Made by a program: the position numbers and the translations under genes. From contig NZ_CP022529.1 of the NCBI RefSeq assembly GCF_002237595.1, positions 5,300,001 to 5,364,000 of the forward strand: a DNA stretch of 64,000 nucleotides, in the 5' to 3' direction. How positions within the stretch are numbered: the stretch's first letter is position 1; each line of letters begins with the position of its first letter. The notes beneath the pieces were generated by a model. That model saw only the letters and a list, made by a program, of their open reading frames with translations. It was not told the origin of the DNA and did no database searches. The DNA comes from Labrenzia sp. VG12. GTDB taxonomy: Bacteria > Pseudomonadota > Alphaproteobacteria > Rhizobiales > Stappiaceae. Positions 16,521 through 24,911 of this stretch are shown piece after piece.

Positions 16521-17384
16521 TCACCGGCGTCCCGGGGCCGGAAAGAAACTGTCGCGCAGGATGCGGATCAGGCGGCGGAAGGCATTGCGGTGGCGGTTGC
16601 GCATGTTGATGGCGGCATAGACGGTCTGGGAGATCGGCGGCGCGTCCGGCACGAACCGGCATTTCCCCTCGGCAACCAGCTCATCGGCCGCCTGTTTAAG
16701 CACATAGGCGGTGCCGCCGAGCGACAGCAGCATGCCGGCAATCGCCGCGTTCTGCCCGATGGAGAGCGGTGCTTCGGCAAGGCCCGGGTGGAGCGCCGCA
16801 TGGGCATGGGCGAAGGCCGGGGAAAAATTGGCCAGAATGTACCTCTCCGGTGTCACCTCCGCCAGCTGGTCTGTCTCGGTCGAGACCATGTGATAGGCGA
16901 TCTCTCCAATGGTCTCATAGTGAAGGTCCGGATGCTGCCGCGGTGAAAAAAGGATCGCCAGATCCGCGGCGCCTGAAATGAGATCGGAACACATCTGGTT
17001 GGAATAATCGGCCTCGAAGAAGAAAGCCGTGTCGGGGAGCGCGGCCCTGAAATTTGCGATCAGCTCGCTGATACGCCGGTCGATCAGGTCGTGCTGAATG
17101 CCGATCCGGATCGAGACCACCCTGGTGCCGGCAAAGCGGGTGGCGTTGCGGGCCTCCGCCCAGCCATGGCGCATCGCTCTGGCATGGGGCTCGAACCGCA
17201 GCCCCTCTGTCGTCAGCTCCGTGCCGGAGCGGGACCGGTTGAAAAGCCTGGCTTCCAGGGTTTTCTCAAGCGCGGATATGCGTGCCGAGACGGTGGACTG
17301 GGTCAGGCCGAGCCTGTCCGCGGTGCGGTTGAAATTCCGCGTTTCGCACAGATCCAGAAACGTCTCGATGTGATCGATCAGCAT
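16521..17384 (-). CDS. LysR-family transcriptional regulator, divergent from the dimethylglycine-dehydrogenase-like genes
   Basis: This 287-residue protein has an N-terminal helix-turn-helix (IETFLDLCETRNFNRTADRL and TQSTVSARISALE, residues 4-40) and a LysR substrate-binding domain from about residue 90. It is transcribed away from the gene at 17502 with 117 bases between the starts. A palindromic T-N11-A-type site lies in that gap, so it most likely controls the three-gene methylamine-type operon and itself. The effector is unknown; an N-methylated amino acid would fit the neighbours. Confidence 0.9.
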   Translation of the reverse strand: MLIDHIETFLDLCETRNFNRTADRLGLTQSTVSARISALEKTLEARLFNRSRSGTELTTEGLRFEPHARAMRHGWAEARNATRFAGTRVVSIRIGIQHDLIDRRISELIANFRAALPDTAFFFEADYSNQMCSDLISGAADLAILFSPRQHPDLHYETIGEIAYHMVSTETDQLAEVTPERYILANFSPAFAHAHAALHPGLAEAPLSIGQNAAIAGMLLSLGGTAYVLKQAADELVAEGKCRFVPDAPPISQTVYAAINMRNRHRNAFRRLIRILRDSFFPAPGRR

Positions 17385-17402
17385 GCGGGCATGGTCTCTT
17401 TC

Positions 17403-17421
17403 TAATCGGATTCTTCGATTA
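17403..17421. promoter_or_regulatory. LysR-type operator between the divergent genes
   Basis: TAATCG and CGATTA form a perfect 6-bp inverted repeat with a 7-base spacer. It lies 19 bases upstream of the LysR start and about 80 bases upstream of the divergent operon, the usual placement for a LysR recognition site. Confidence 0.55.
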
Positions 17422-17501
17422 ATAATGGAGCATCCGACAACTTGAAAACAAGCAGAACCGGATCAACACTCTTTGTGTTCGAACGCAGGGAGGCACCGGA
17501 T

Positions 17502-19946
17502 ATGAGCAGCATGCCAACATCGGCACGCGTGGTGATCATCGGAGGTGGCGTGGTCGGCACATCCGCGCTTTATCACCTGGCAAAGGCCGGCTGGACCGAT
17601 TGCGTGCTTCTGGAGAAAAACGAGCTGACGGCCGGATCGACCTGGCATGCGGCCGGCAATGTTCCGACCTTCTCCACGTCCTGGTCGATCATGAACATGC
17701 AGCGTTATTCGACCGAGCTTTATGCGCGCCTCGGCGCGGAGGTCGACTATCCGATGAATTATCATGTCACCGGATCGATCCGTCTTGCCCATTCCAGGGA
17801 ACGCATGCAGGAGTTTCAGCGCGCCAAGGGCATGGGGCTCTACCAGGGCATGAACCTGGAAATTCTCGGTGTCGACGAGATCAAGGACAAGTACCCCTTC
17901 CTGGAAACCCATGACCTGGCCGGGGCGCTTTACGATCCGGCCGACGGCGACATCGATCCGGCACAGGTCACCCAGGCGCTGGCCAAGGGCGCCCGGGCGA
18001 TGGGTGCCAGGATCTTGCGTTTCACACCGGCAACGGGGGTCTCGAGAGAAAACGGCGCCTGGATCGTGCATACCGAGAAGGGCGATATCAGTTGCGAATT
18101 CGTCGTGAACGCCGCCGGCTATTACGCGCAGCGTGTCGGCGAGTGGTTCAAGCCCTTTGGTGGGCGCACCGTGCCGATGGCGACCATGAGCCATCAGTAT
18201 CTGCTGTTTGAAGAGGTCGCAGAAGTCAGGGACTGGTCCGAGAAAGTCGGCCACAAGCTGCCGCTCCTGCGCGATGTCGACACGTCCTACTACCTGCGCC
18301 AGGAACAGAACGGCTTCAATCTGGGGCCTTATGAGCGCCATTGCCGGGCGCACTGGGTGAGCCCGGACGATCCGCTGCCCGAGGATTTCAGCTTCCAGCT
18401 TTATCCCGACGACCTGGAGCGCCTGGAATTCTACATCGAGGATGCGCTTGCCCGTGTCCCGGTGCTTGGCACTACGGGTCTCAGCAAGGTCATCAATGGT
18501 CCGATCCCCTATGCGCCGGACGGCAATCCCCTGCTCGGGCCAATGCCGGGCGTGCCAAATGCCTTCGAGGCCTGCGTCTTCACCTTCGGCATCGCCCAGG
18601 GCGGTGGGGCCGGCAAGGTGCTTGCGGAGTGGATTACAGAAGGGGCGCCGGAATGGGACATGTGGTCCTGCGATCCGCGCCGCTACACCGATTATACCGA
18701 TCACGACTATTGCGTGGCCAAGGCCAAGGAAATCTACGGCCACGAATATGCCATGCATTTCCCCTGGCATCGCTGGCCCGCCGCACCGGACCGCAAGCTT
18801 TCCTCCGTCCATGACAGGGTCAAGGCGGAAGGCGGCGTGATGGGCGCCTATAACGGCTGGGAGCGGGCCAACTGGTTCGCCCGGCCGGGAGACGATCTGT
18901 CAGACGAAAGCACCCATACCTGGAACCGGTCCGGCCCCTGGGAGCAGCGGATCAGGGAAGAGTGCGAAGCCGTGCGCGATGGTGTCGGCGTTCTGAACCT
19001 GCCCGGTTTCTCGCGGTTCGATCTTTCCGGCGCAGGTGCCGCGGACTGGCTGCGCGGCAGGATTGCAGGAGCGCTGCCGAAGGTCGGCCGCATGAACCTC
19101 GGCTACTTCCCGGATGAACGCGGCCGCATCCTGACCGAAATGTCGATCCTCAGACATGATGAAGACCGGTTCACCCTGATCACCGCCGCAACGGCCCAAT
19201 GGCACGACTGGGAGCTGCTGAAACACGCTCTGCCGGACGGGCTGGAGCTGACCGACCGCACGCGCGACTACGACACGCTGATCGTCTGCGGTCCGAAATC
19301 GCGTGCGTTGTTCCAGGATCTTGCAGACGCCGATCTTGCCTTGCCCTGGCTGTCGATCCAGACGGCAACGGTCGCCGGCAAGGAGGCACTGCTGGCGCGG
19401 GTTAGTTTCGCCGGCGAGCTCGGTTGGGAAATCCATGCCCGGGTGGCGGACATGCCTGCTGTTTACGAGGCCGTTCTGGCGGCGGGCGCCAGGCCCTTCG
19501 GCATGTGGGCCCTGAATTCGCTGCGCCTGGAAAAAGGCTACCGCACCTGGAAGGGCGATCTCTCGACCGACTACAGCCTTCTGGAAGGCGGGCTCGAGCG
19601 TTTCATCAAGTTCGACAAGCCGCAGGATTTTCCGGGCAAGGCGGCGCTGCAGGCGGAGAAACAGCGCGGCGTGACCAAACGGTTCGTCACCCTGACCGTG
19701 GCGGCGGGCGACGCCGACGCGCCTTACATGTCGACGCTCTGGCATGACGGCAAGGTCGTCGGCGAGGTGACCTCGGGCGGATGGGGCTACCGGGTCGGCA
19801 AGTCGATCGCGCTTGGCATGCTGCGCGCAGACCTGACGGTTCCAGGCACGGAAATCGAGGTCGAGATCTATGGCGAGCGCTGCCACGCGGTGGTGCAGGA
19901 AGACAGGCCGCTCTGGGATCCGGACAACGAGCGGATCCGGGCATGA
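17502..19946 (+). CDS. Dimethylglycine/sarcosine dehydrogenase-like flavoprotein with GcvT domain (paralogue 1)
   Basis: The 814-residue protein joins an N-terminal DAO-type FAD domain (about 8-385), a short FAO_M linker and a C-terminal aminomethyltransferase (GcvT) region (about 440-810). The FAD motif is IIGGGVVG (12-19). His49 in TAGSTWHAAGN matches the histidine that binds FAD covalently in dimethylglycine and sarcosine dehydrogenases. Such enzymes oxidise an N-methyl group and can pass the one-carbon unit to tetrahydrofolate. I chose ATG 17502 because GGGAGG (17488-17493) precedes it; the frame extends to 17442. It is first in a three-gene operon with a close paralogue. Substrate is not determined by sequence alone. 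Confidence 0.88.
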   Translation: MSSMPTSARVVIIGGGVVGTSALYHLAKAGWTDCVLLEKNELTAGSTWHAAGNVPTFSTSWSIMNMQRYSTELYARLGAEVDYPMNYHVTGSIRLAHSRERMQEFQRAKGMGLYQGMNLEILGVDEIKDKYPFLETHDLAGALYDPADGDIDPAQVTQALAKGARAMGARILRFTPATGVSRENGAWIVHTEKGDISCEFVVNAAGYYAQRVGEWFKPFGGRTVPMATMSHQYLLFEEVAEVRDWSEKVGHKLPLLRDVDTSYYLRQEQNGFNLGPYERHCRAHWVSPDDPLPEDFSFQLYPDDLERLEFYIEDALARVPVLGTTGLSKVINGPIPYAPDGNPLLGPMPGVPNAFEACVFTFGIAQGGGAGKVLAEWITEGAPEWDMWSCDPRRYTDYTDHDYCVAKAKEIYGHEYAMHFPWHRWPAAPDRKLSSVHDRVKAEGGVMGAYNGWERANWFARPGDDLSDESTHTWNRSGPWEQRIREECEAVRDGVGVLNLPGFSRFDLSGAGAADWLRGRIAGALPKVGRMNLGYFPDERGRILTEMSILRHDEDRFTLITAATAQWHDWELLKHALPDGLELTDRTRDYDTLIVCGPKSRALFQDLADADLALPWLSIQTATVAGKEALLARVSFAGELGWEIHARVADMPAVYEAVLAAGARPFGMWALNSLRLEKGYRTWKGDLSTDYSLLEGGLERFIKFDKPQDFPGKAALQAEKQRGVTKRFVTLTVAAGDADAPYMSTLWHDGKVVGEVTSGGWGYRVGKSIALGMLRADLTVPGTEIEVEIYGERCHAVVQEDRPLWDPDNERIRA

Positions 19947-19995
19947 TGCTGATGTGCCGAGACCTTGAAACCCGTTTCCGTTGGAGACTGCCCTG

Positions 19996-22440
19996 ATGTC
20001 GGACCTTCCCACCAAAGCACGTGTTGTCATCATCGGCGGCGGTGTTGTCGGCTGCTCTGTCGCCTACCATCTGACCAAGCTGGGCTGGACCGATGTGGTT
20101 CTGCTGGAACGCAAGCAGCTGACCTGTGGCACGACCTGGCACGCGGCGGGCCTGATCGGTCAGCTGCGCGCCAGCGCCAACATGACCAAGCTTGCCAAAT
20201 ATTCCGCCGACCTTTATCGCGGCCTGGAAAGGGAAACGGGCCTTGCCACCGGCTTCCGGGAAGTCGGATCCGTTTCGGTGGCCCTGACCGAAGCGCGCAA
20301 GGAGGAGCTTTTCCGCAGTGCCTCCATGGCGCGAGCTTTCGGGGTTCCCGTGGAGGAGATGACCGTCGCCGAGGTGAAGGACCGCTACCCACATCTGAAC
20401 ATTGATGGCGTCAAGGCCGGCGTCTGGCTGCCGACGGACGGGCAGGGCGATCCGGCCAACATCGCGCTCGCCCTTGCCAAGGGCGCCCGCCAGCAAGGCG
20501 GTCTCGTTGTGGAAGGTGTGAAGGTCACGGGCATCAAGGTGGAGGGCCGCAGGGCCCGCTCCGTCTCCTGGCAGAGGGGAGCCGAGAGTGGCGAGATCGA
20601 AGCGGATCATGTGGTCAACTGCGGCGGCATGTGGGCGCGCGACATTGGCCGGATGGCCGGGGTGAACGTCCCGCTTCACGCCTGTGAGCATTTTTACATC
20701 GTTACCGAGCCGATCCCGGAGCTGACACAGATGCCGGTGCTGCGGGTGCCCGATGAATGCGCCTATTACAAGGAAGATGCCGGCAAGTATCTTCTCGGGG
20801 CCTTTGAACCCAATGCCAAGCCTTGGGGCATGGACGGGATCCCGGAAGATTTCTGTTTCGATCAGCTGCCCGAGGACATCGATCACTTCGAACCGATCCT
20901 GGAGCGGGCGGTCAACCGTCTGCCACTGCTCGCGGAAGCCGGCATCCATACCTTCTTCAATGGACCGGAGAGTTTCACACCGGACGATGCCTACAATCTC
21001 GGCCTGTCGCTGGAAGTCGACAATTACTGGGTGGCGGCGGGTTTCAATTCCATCGGCATTCAGTCTGCGGGCGGGGCCGGCATGGCGCTGGCGGCCTGGA
21101 TGGACACCGGCGAAAAGCCATTCGATCTCGGCGACGTCGACGTCGCGCGCAACCAACCCTTCCAGGGCAACAGCCACTATCTGTTCGAACGCTCCAGGGA
21201 AACGCTCGGCCTACTATATGCCGATCACTATCCCTACCGGCAGAAGGCAACGGCCCGAGGTGTCCGGCGCACACCGTTTCATGCCCATCTGGAGGCCCGC
21301 GGCGCCGTCTTTGGCGAAATCGGCGGATGGGAGCGCGCCAACTGGTTTGCCGATGACGGCCAGGAACGGGAATACCGGTATAGCTGGGGCCCGCAGAACT
21401 GGTTTGCCAACCAGGCGGCCGAACACCGGGCGGTGCGCACCAATGTCGGCCTTTACGACATGTCTTCCTTCGGCAAGATCCGGGTCGAGGGCCGGGATGC
21501 GGAAGCCTATCTAAATCACATTTGCGGGGCAGACTTGTCCGTTGCCGCCGGCAAGATCGTCTACACCCAGTTCCTGAACGAAGCAGGCGGCATCGAGGCA
21601 GACGTGACGGTGACCCGCCTGTCGGAGACCGCCTATCTGGTGGTGACCCCGGCGGTCACCCGGCCGAAGGACCAGGCCTGGATGCGCCGCCATGTCGGCG
21701 ACCATCAGGTTGTTCTGACCGATGTGACGGCAGCAGAAGGCGTGCTTGCCGTCATGGGGCCGAATTCCAGGAAATTGTTGCAGGCGGTCAGTCCGAACGA
21801 TTTTTCCAATGCGGTCAATCCGTTTGGAACGGCCCAGGAGATCGAGATCGGCATGGGCCTCGCCCGGGTGCACCGCGTCTCCTATGTGGGTGAACTCGGC
21901 TGGGAAATTTACGTCTCCACAGACATGGCCGCCCATGTGTTCGAAACGCTCTGGGAGGCTGGAGCGGATATCGATTTGAAACTCTGCGGCATGCACATGA
22001 TGGACAGTTGCCGCATCGAAAAGGCCTTCCGCCATTTCGGCCATGACATCACCTGCGAGGATCATGTCCTGGAGGCGGGGCTCGGATTTGCGGTGAAGAC
22101 GGCAAAACCCGCCTTCATCGGACGGGACGCCGTCCTGCGCAAGAAGGATCAGGGCCTGCAACGGCGCTTGGTGCAGTTCAGGCTGCGCGAGCCGGAATGC
22201 ATGGTCTACCACAACGAACCGATCCTCCGGGATGGCAAGATCGTCGGTTACCTGAGCTCGGGCGCCTATGGCCATCACCTGGGTGGTGCGATCGGCATGG
22301 GTTACGTGCCGTCCCGGGGAGAGGACGGGTCCAGCCTGCTTGCCTCGCACTATGAGATTGAAGTCGCGGGGCAGCGCGTGAAAGCCGATGCCTCGCTGGC
22401 ACCGATGTACGACCCGAAATCGGAACGGGTCCGCCTCTAA
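19996..22440 (+). CDS. Dimethylglycine/sarcosine dehydrogenase-like flavoprotein with GcvT domain (paralogue 2)
   Basis: This is also 814 residues with the same architecture: IIGGGVVG at 12-19, and His49 in CGTTWHAAGL at the covalent-flavin position. The GcvT half (from about residue 450) includes YDMSSFGKIRVEGRDAEAYL and the GELGWEIYV-type motif seen in dimethylglycine dehydrogenase. It diverges clearly from paralogue 1 along its length, so the pair is an old duplication with probable division of substrates (for example dimethylglycine and sarcosine). The start at 19996 follows TTGGAG by nine bases; the TTG at 19981 is an alternative. It lies 49 bases after paralogue 1. Confidence 0.88.
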   Translation: MSDLPTKARVVIIGGGVVGCSVAYHLTKLGWTDVVLLERKQLTCGTTWHAAGLIGQLRASANMTKLAKYSADLYRGLERETGLATGFREVGSVSVALTEARKEELFRSASMARAFGVPVEEMTVAEVKDRYPHLNIDGVKAGVWLPTDGQGDPANIALALAKGARQQGGLVVEGVKVTGIKVEGRRARSVSWQRGAESGEIEADHVVNCGGMWARDIGRMAGVNVPLHACEHFYIVTEPIPELTQMPVLRVPDECAYYKEDAGKYLLGAFEPNAKPWGMDGIPEDFCFDQLPEDIDHFEPILERAVNRLPLLAEAGIHTFFNGPESFTPDDAYNLGLSLEVDNYWVAAGFNSIGIQSAGGAGMALAAWMDTGEKPFDLGDVDVARNQPFQGNSHYLFERSRETLGLLYADHYPYRQKATARGVRRTPFHAHLEARGAVFGEIGGWERANWFADDGQEREYRYSWGPQNWFANQAAEHRAVRTNVGLYDMSSFGKIRVEGRDAEAYLNHICGADLSVAAGKIVYTQFLNEAGGIEADVTVTRLSETAYLVVTPAVTRPKDQAWMRRHVGDHQVVLTDVTAAEGVLAVMGPNSRKLLQAVSPNDFSNAVNPFGTAQEIEIGMGLARVHRVSYVGELGWEIYVSTDMAAHVFETLWEAGADIDLKLCGMHMMDSCRIEKAFRHFGHDITCEDHVLEAGLGFAVKTAKPAFIGRDAVLRKKDQGLQRRLVQFRLREPECMVYHNEPILRDGKIVGYLSSGAYGHHLGGAIGMGYVPSRGEDGSSLLASHYEIEVAGQRVKADASLAPMYDPKSERVRL

Positions 22441-22503
22441 GCGGACCGGGTCTTCGAGAAAAACACAAGCGAAGACAGCTTTTTAAGTCTTGGGAGAGAC
22501 GCC

Positions 22504-24057
22504 ATGTCGGAAGAAGCTATCAATCTGGAGGTCCGCCGGTCCCGGCGGGCAGGCGGGCGCGAGGCGCGGCGGGCCGCCCGCATGGCACCGCTTGCGGAAG
22601 ACATCCGGCCGATCCGCCCGGGCATGCCGGGAGGGCATTACAAACCGCTGACCGATGCAGGTGTTGCGCGCATTCACCAGGCGGCACTGGAAGCGCTGGA
22701 AACCATCGGCCTGTCGCAAGCTCCGGAAACAGGCGTTGAGATCATGACGGCGGCCGGCGCGGTTCAGGGCGACGACGGACGGCTCCGTTTCCCGCGATCC
22801 CTGGTTGAGGACATGCTGGCCGTTGCCGGCCGCAACATCACCCTGCATGCCCGCGATCCGAAACACGATCTCCACCTGACCGGCTCCAATGTGCATTACG
22901 GTACGGCTGGCGCAGCAGTGCATGTGGTCGACCCGGTCACGCTCGCCTACCGGGAGTCCACCGCGCAGGACCTTTATGATGCCGCGCGGCTGGTCGACAA
23001 CCTGGACAATATCCATTTCTACCAGCGCACCATGGTCTGCCGCGATGTGCTCGACAACAAGGAGATGGACCTCAACACGCTTTATGGCTGCCTGGCAGGG
23101 ACCCGTAAACATGTCGGCACATCTTTCAGCGATCCTTCCCATGTCGCGGATTGTTTCGAGCTGATCTATATGGTTGCCGGTGGCGAGGACAAATGGCTGG
23201 AGCGGCCCTTTGTCAGCAACTCCAACTGTTTCGTCGTGCCGCCGATGAAATTCGCGACGGAAAGCTGCATGGTGCTGGAAGACTGCGTCCGGCGCGGCAT
23301 GCCGATGTTGCTTCTGTCCGCCGGACAGGCCGGAGCGACGGCGCCGGCGCCGGTCGCGCTCGCCATTGTGCAGGCGGTGGCTGAGTGCCTCGCAGGCCTT
23401 GTCTATGTGAATGCGATCAGGAAGGGCGCGCCGGCCATCTTCGGCACCTGGCCCTTTGTGTCGGATCTCAGAACCGGTGCCATGTCCGGCGGTTCGGCGG
23501 AACAGGCGTTGCTGACGGCCGGCTGTGCGCAGATGCACCGCTTCTACGACTTGCCCGGTGGTGCGGCATCCGGCATTTCCGATTCCAAGCTGCCCGACAT
23601 GCAGGCCGGCTGGGAGCAGGGCATGACCAATGCGCTCGCCGGGCTCGCGGGCCTCAACATGTGTTACGAGGCCGTCGGCATTCATGCGTCCCTGCTCGGC
23701 TTCTGTCTGGAAAGTCTGGTTCTGGGGGACGATCTGCTCGGCCAGGCCATGCGCCTGGTTCGGGGCATCGACGTGACCGAGGATTCAACGTCCATCGATG
23801 TCATGAAGGACATCTGCGTTGACGGGCCGGGGCATTATCTTGGTTCTGCCCAGACGCTGGGCCTGATGCAGACGGAATACGTCTATCCCAGTGTTGCCAA
23901 CCGGATGAGCCCGAAGGAATGGGCGGAAGCGGAAAAACCGGTACTGCTCGACACGGCGATTGCGCGCAAGAACGAAATCCTGGCAGCGGCCGGAAACGTT
24001 GTTGACCCGGAGATAGACCGGGCCATCCGCGACCGGTTCAACATCTTTTTCCAGTAG
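22504..24057 (+). CDS. Trimethylamine methyltransferase (MttB) superfamily protein, non-pyrrolysine type
   Basis: This 517-residue TIM-barrel protein belongs to the MttB superfamily. Characterised members move a methyl group from a quaternary or tertiary amine (trimethylamine, glycine betaine, carnitine, proline betaine) to a corrinoid protein. The frame has no in-frame TAG, so it is a non-pyrrolysine member like the glycine-betaine enzyme MtgB. Features include LEALETIGLSQAPETGVEIM (N-terminal), HYGTAGAAVHVVD and GGSAEQALLTAGCAQMHRFY. A very basic N-terminus (LEVRRSRRAGGREARRAARM) precedes the barrel. It follows paralogue 2 by 63 bases. No corrinoid-binding protein is encoded in the window, so its methyl acceptor is an open question. 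Confidence 0.85.
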   Translation: MSEEAINLEVRRSRRAGGREARRAARMAPLAEDIRPIRPGMPGGHYKPLTDAGVARIHQAALEALETIGLSQAPETGVEIMTAAGAVQGDDGRLRFPRSLVEDMLAVAGRNITLHARDPKHDLHLTGSNVHYGTAGAAVHVVDPVTLAYRESTAQDLYDAARLVDNLDNIHFYQRTMVCRDVLDNKEMDLNTLYGCLAGTRKHVGTSFSDPSHVADCFELIYMVAGGEDKWLERPFVSNSNCFVVPPMKFATESCMVLEDCVRRGMPMLLLSAGQAGATAPAPVALAIVQAVAECLAGLVYVNAIRKGAPAIFGTWPFVSDLRTGAMSGGSAEQALLTAGCAQMHRFYDLPGGAASGISDSKLPDMQAGWEQGMTNALAGLAGLNMCYEAVGIHASLLGFCLESLVLGDDLLGQAMRLVRGIDVTEDSTSIDVMKDICVDGPGHYLGSAQTLGLMQTEYVYPSVANRMSPKEWAEAEKPVLLDTAIARKNEILAAAGNVVDPEIDRAIRDRFNIFFQ

Positions 24058-24122
24058 GGCGGTCAATATGGCTTGCCGGCAGGCGCCGCTCACTTCTGGC
24101 TAAGACATAAAGGGACAATAAA

Positions 24123-24148
24123 AAAGGCCGGGAATTCTCCCAGCCTTT
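24123..24148. terminator. Shared terminator hairpin between the mttB-like gene and the cold-shock gene
   Basis: AAAGGC-C-GGGA pairs with TCCC-A-GCCTTT with one mismatch. The minus-strand side runs into TTTTTTATT, so it best serves the cold-shock gene, while the plus-strand side has a short T-run for the operon at 17502. Confidence 0.7.
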
Positions 24149-24205
24149 CGTCTGGTCTGTCATGTCCCTGCCAGTACATCCGTGGTCAGGGGCATGGAAG
24201 AGACC

Positions 24206-24415
24206 TTATACTGCCTGCAGGTTGTCTGCAGCGGACTTGCCGCTGCGGCGGTCCTGAACAACTTCAAAGCTTACCTTCTGGCCTTCGACGAGCGGCGGCA
24301 TGCCGGCACGCTCGACAGCGGTGATGTGAACGAACACGTCAGCTGCACCGTCTTCCGGCTGAATGAAGCCGAAGCCTTTGGTGGAATTGAAGAACTTTAC
24401 AGTGCCAATGGTCAT
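24206..24415 (-). CDS. CspA-family cold-shock protein (copy 1)
   Basis: The 69-residue single cold-shock domain begins MTIGTVKFFNSTKGFGFI and contains RNP1 (KGFGFI) and RNP2 (DVFVHI), the nucleic-acid-binding motifs. It is likely an RNA chaperone or antiterminator. An insertion (SGKSAADN) near the end is mildly unusual. A second CspA-type gene lies at 58076. It is transcribed alone, from a leader of about 140 bases if the promoter at 24560 is correct. Confidence 0.95.
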   Translation of the reverse strand: MTIGTVKFFNSTKGFGFIQPEDGAADVFVHITAVERAGMPPLVEGQKVSFEVVQDRRSGKSAADNLQAV

Positions 24416-24559
24416 AACGATTACCTTTCAATCGATCATGAGTGTAGCCCGTCACGCGGCATGCGGAACGGTGCAAGAAGTCGAGATTGATAGGGAAGAT
24501 CGTTCGGGGCGCGGCAAGCCGCGCAGTCACAAAGTTCATCATGCAATATCGATGGAGCG

Positions 24560-24588
24560 CAAATAGGATGGAATAGTGTTTTAAACAA
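24560..24588 (-). promoter_or_regulatory. Candidate promoter of the cold-shock gene
   Basis: On the minus strand, TTGTTT (24583-24588) and TATTTG (24560-24565) have a 17-base spacer. This would give a long 5' leader, a common trait of cold-shock genes. The remaining gap up to 24911 shows no gene or clear structure. Confidence 0.4.
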
Positions 24589-24911
24589 GGCGGATCCCAA
24601 TCTTTTTTCGCCCAAAGGTAGTTTTGTTGCCTGCCAGGAGAAGCCGAGAGACCTGGTCGAAAGGAAAGATGCTCAAACAGCCCTTTGTTCAGCCCGGAAG
24701 CCTTTAAGGACGACGCAACAGTGGGCGAAACCAGCGTTCCGAAGTGATCCGCTGCATAGACCGGGCAAAGCCTGCCAATTGGTCTCAGGAAATTTCCAGA
24801 ACGGAATTGCTCCTTGGCGCAGGCGGGATTAGCGTGTGCGCAACGGAATTGCCGCAGCTGAGTCCTTACTGCGGCAAAGCCTGTTTCCACCGCCTTTGAA
24901 CGAGAGACCAG

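Noticed and set aside
16289..16609. Plus-strand 106-codon frame with a hydrophobic start (MRRFLLALVARKP)
   Set aside because: It has no ribosome binding site, runs through the terminator hairpins, and continues antisense to the LysR gene.
17385..17501. Glycine riboswitch ahead of the dimethylglycine-dehydrogenase-like operon
   Set aside because: The gap is only 117 bases and lacks the tandem aptamer pattern. A LysR palindrome explains the regulation better.
17463..21177. Long minus-strand open frames (449, 377 and 496 codons) opposite the dehydrogenase-like genes
   Set aside because: The opposite strand encodes clear FAD and GcvT domains, and these frames show no recognisable protein motif.
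22504..24057. Possible pyrrolysine (in-frame TAG) in the MttB-like gene
   Set aside because: The frame contains no internal TAG, so the protein is a non-pyrrolysine member.
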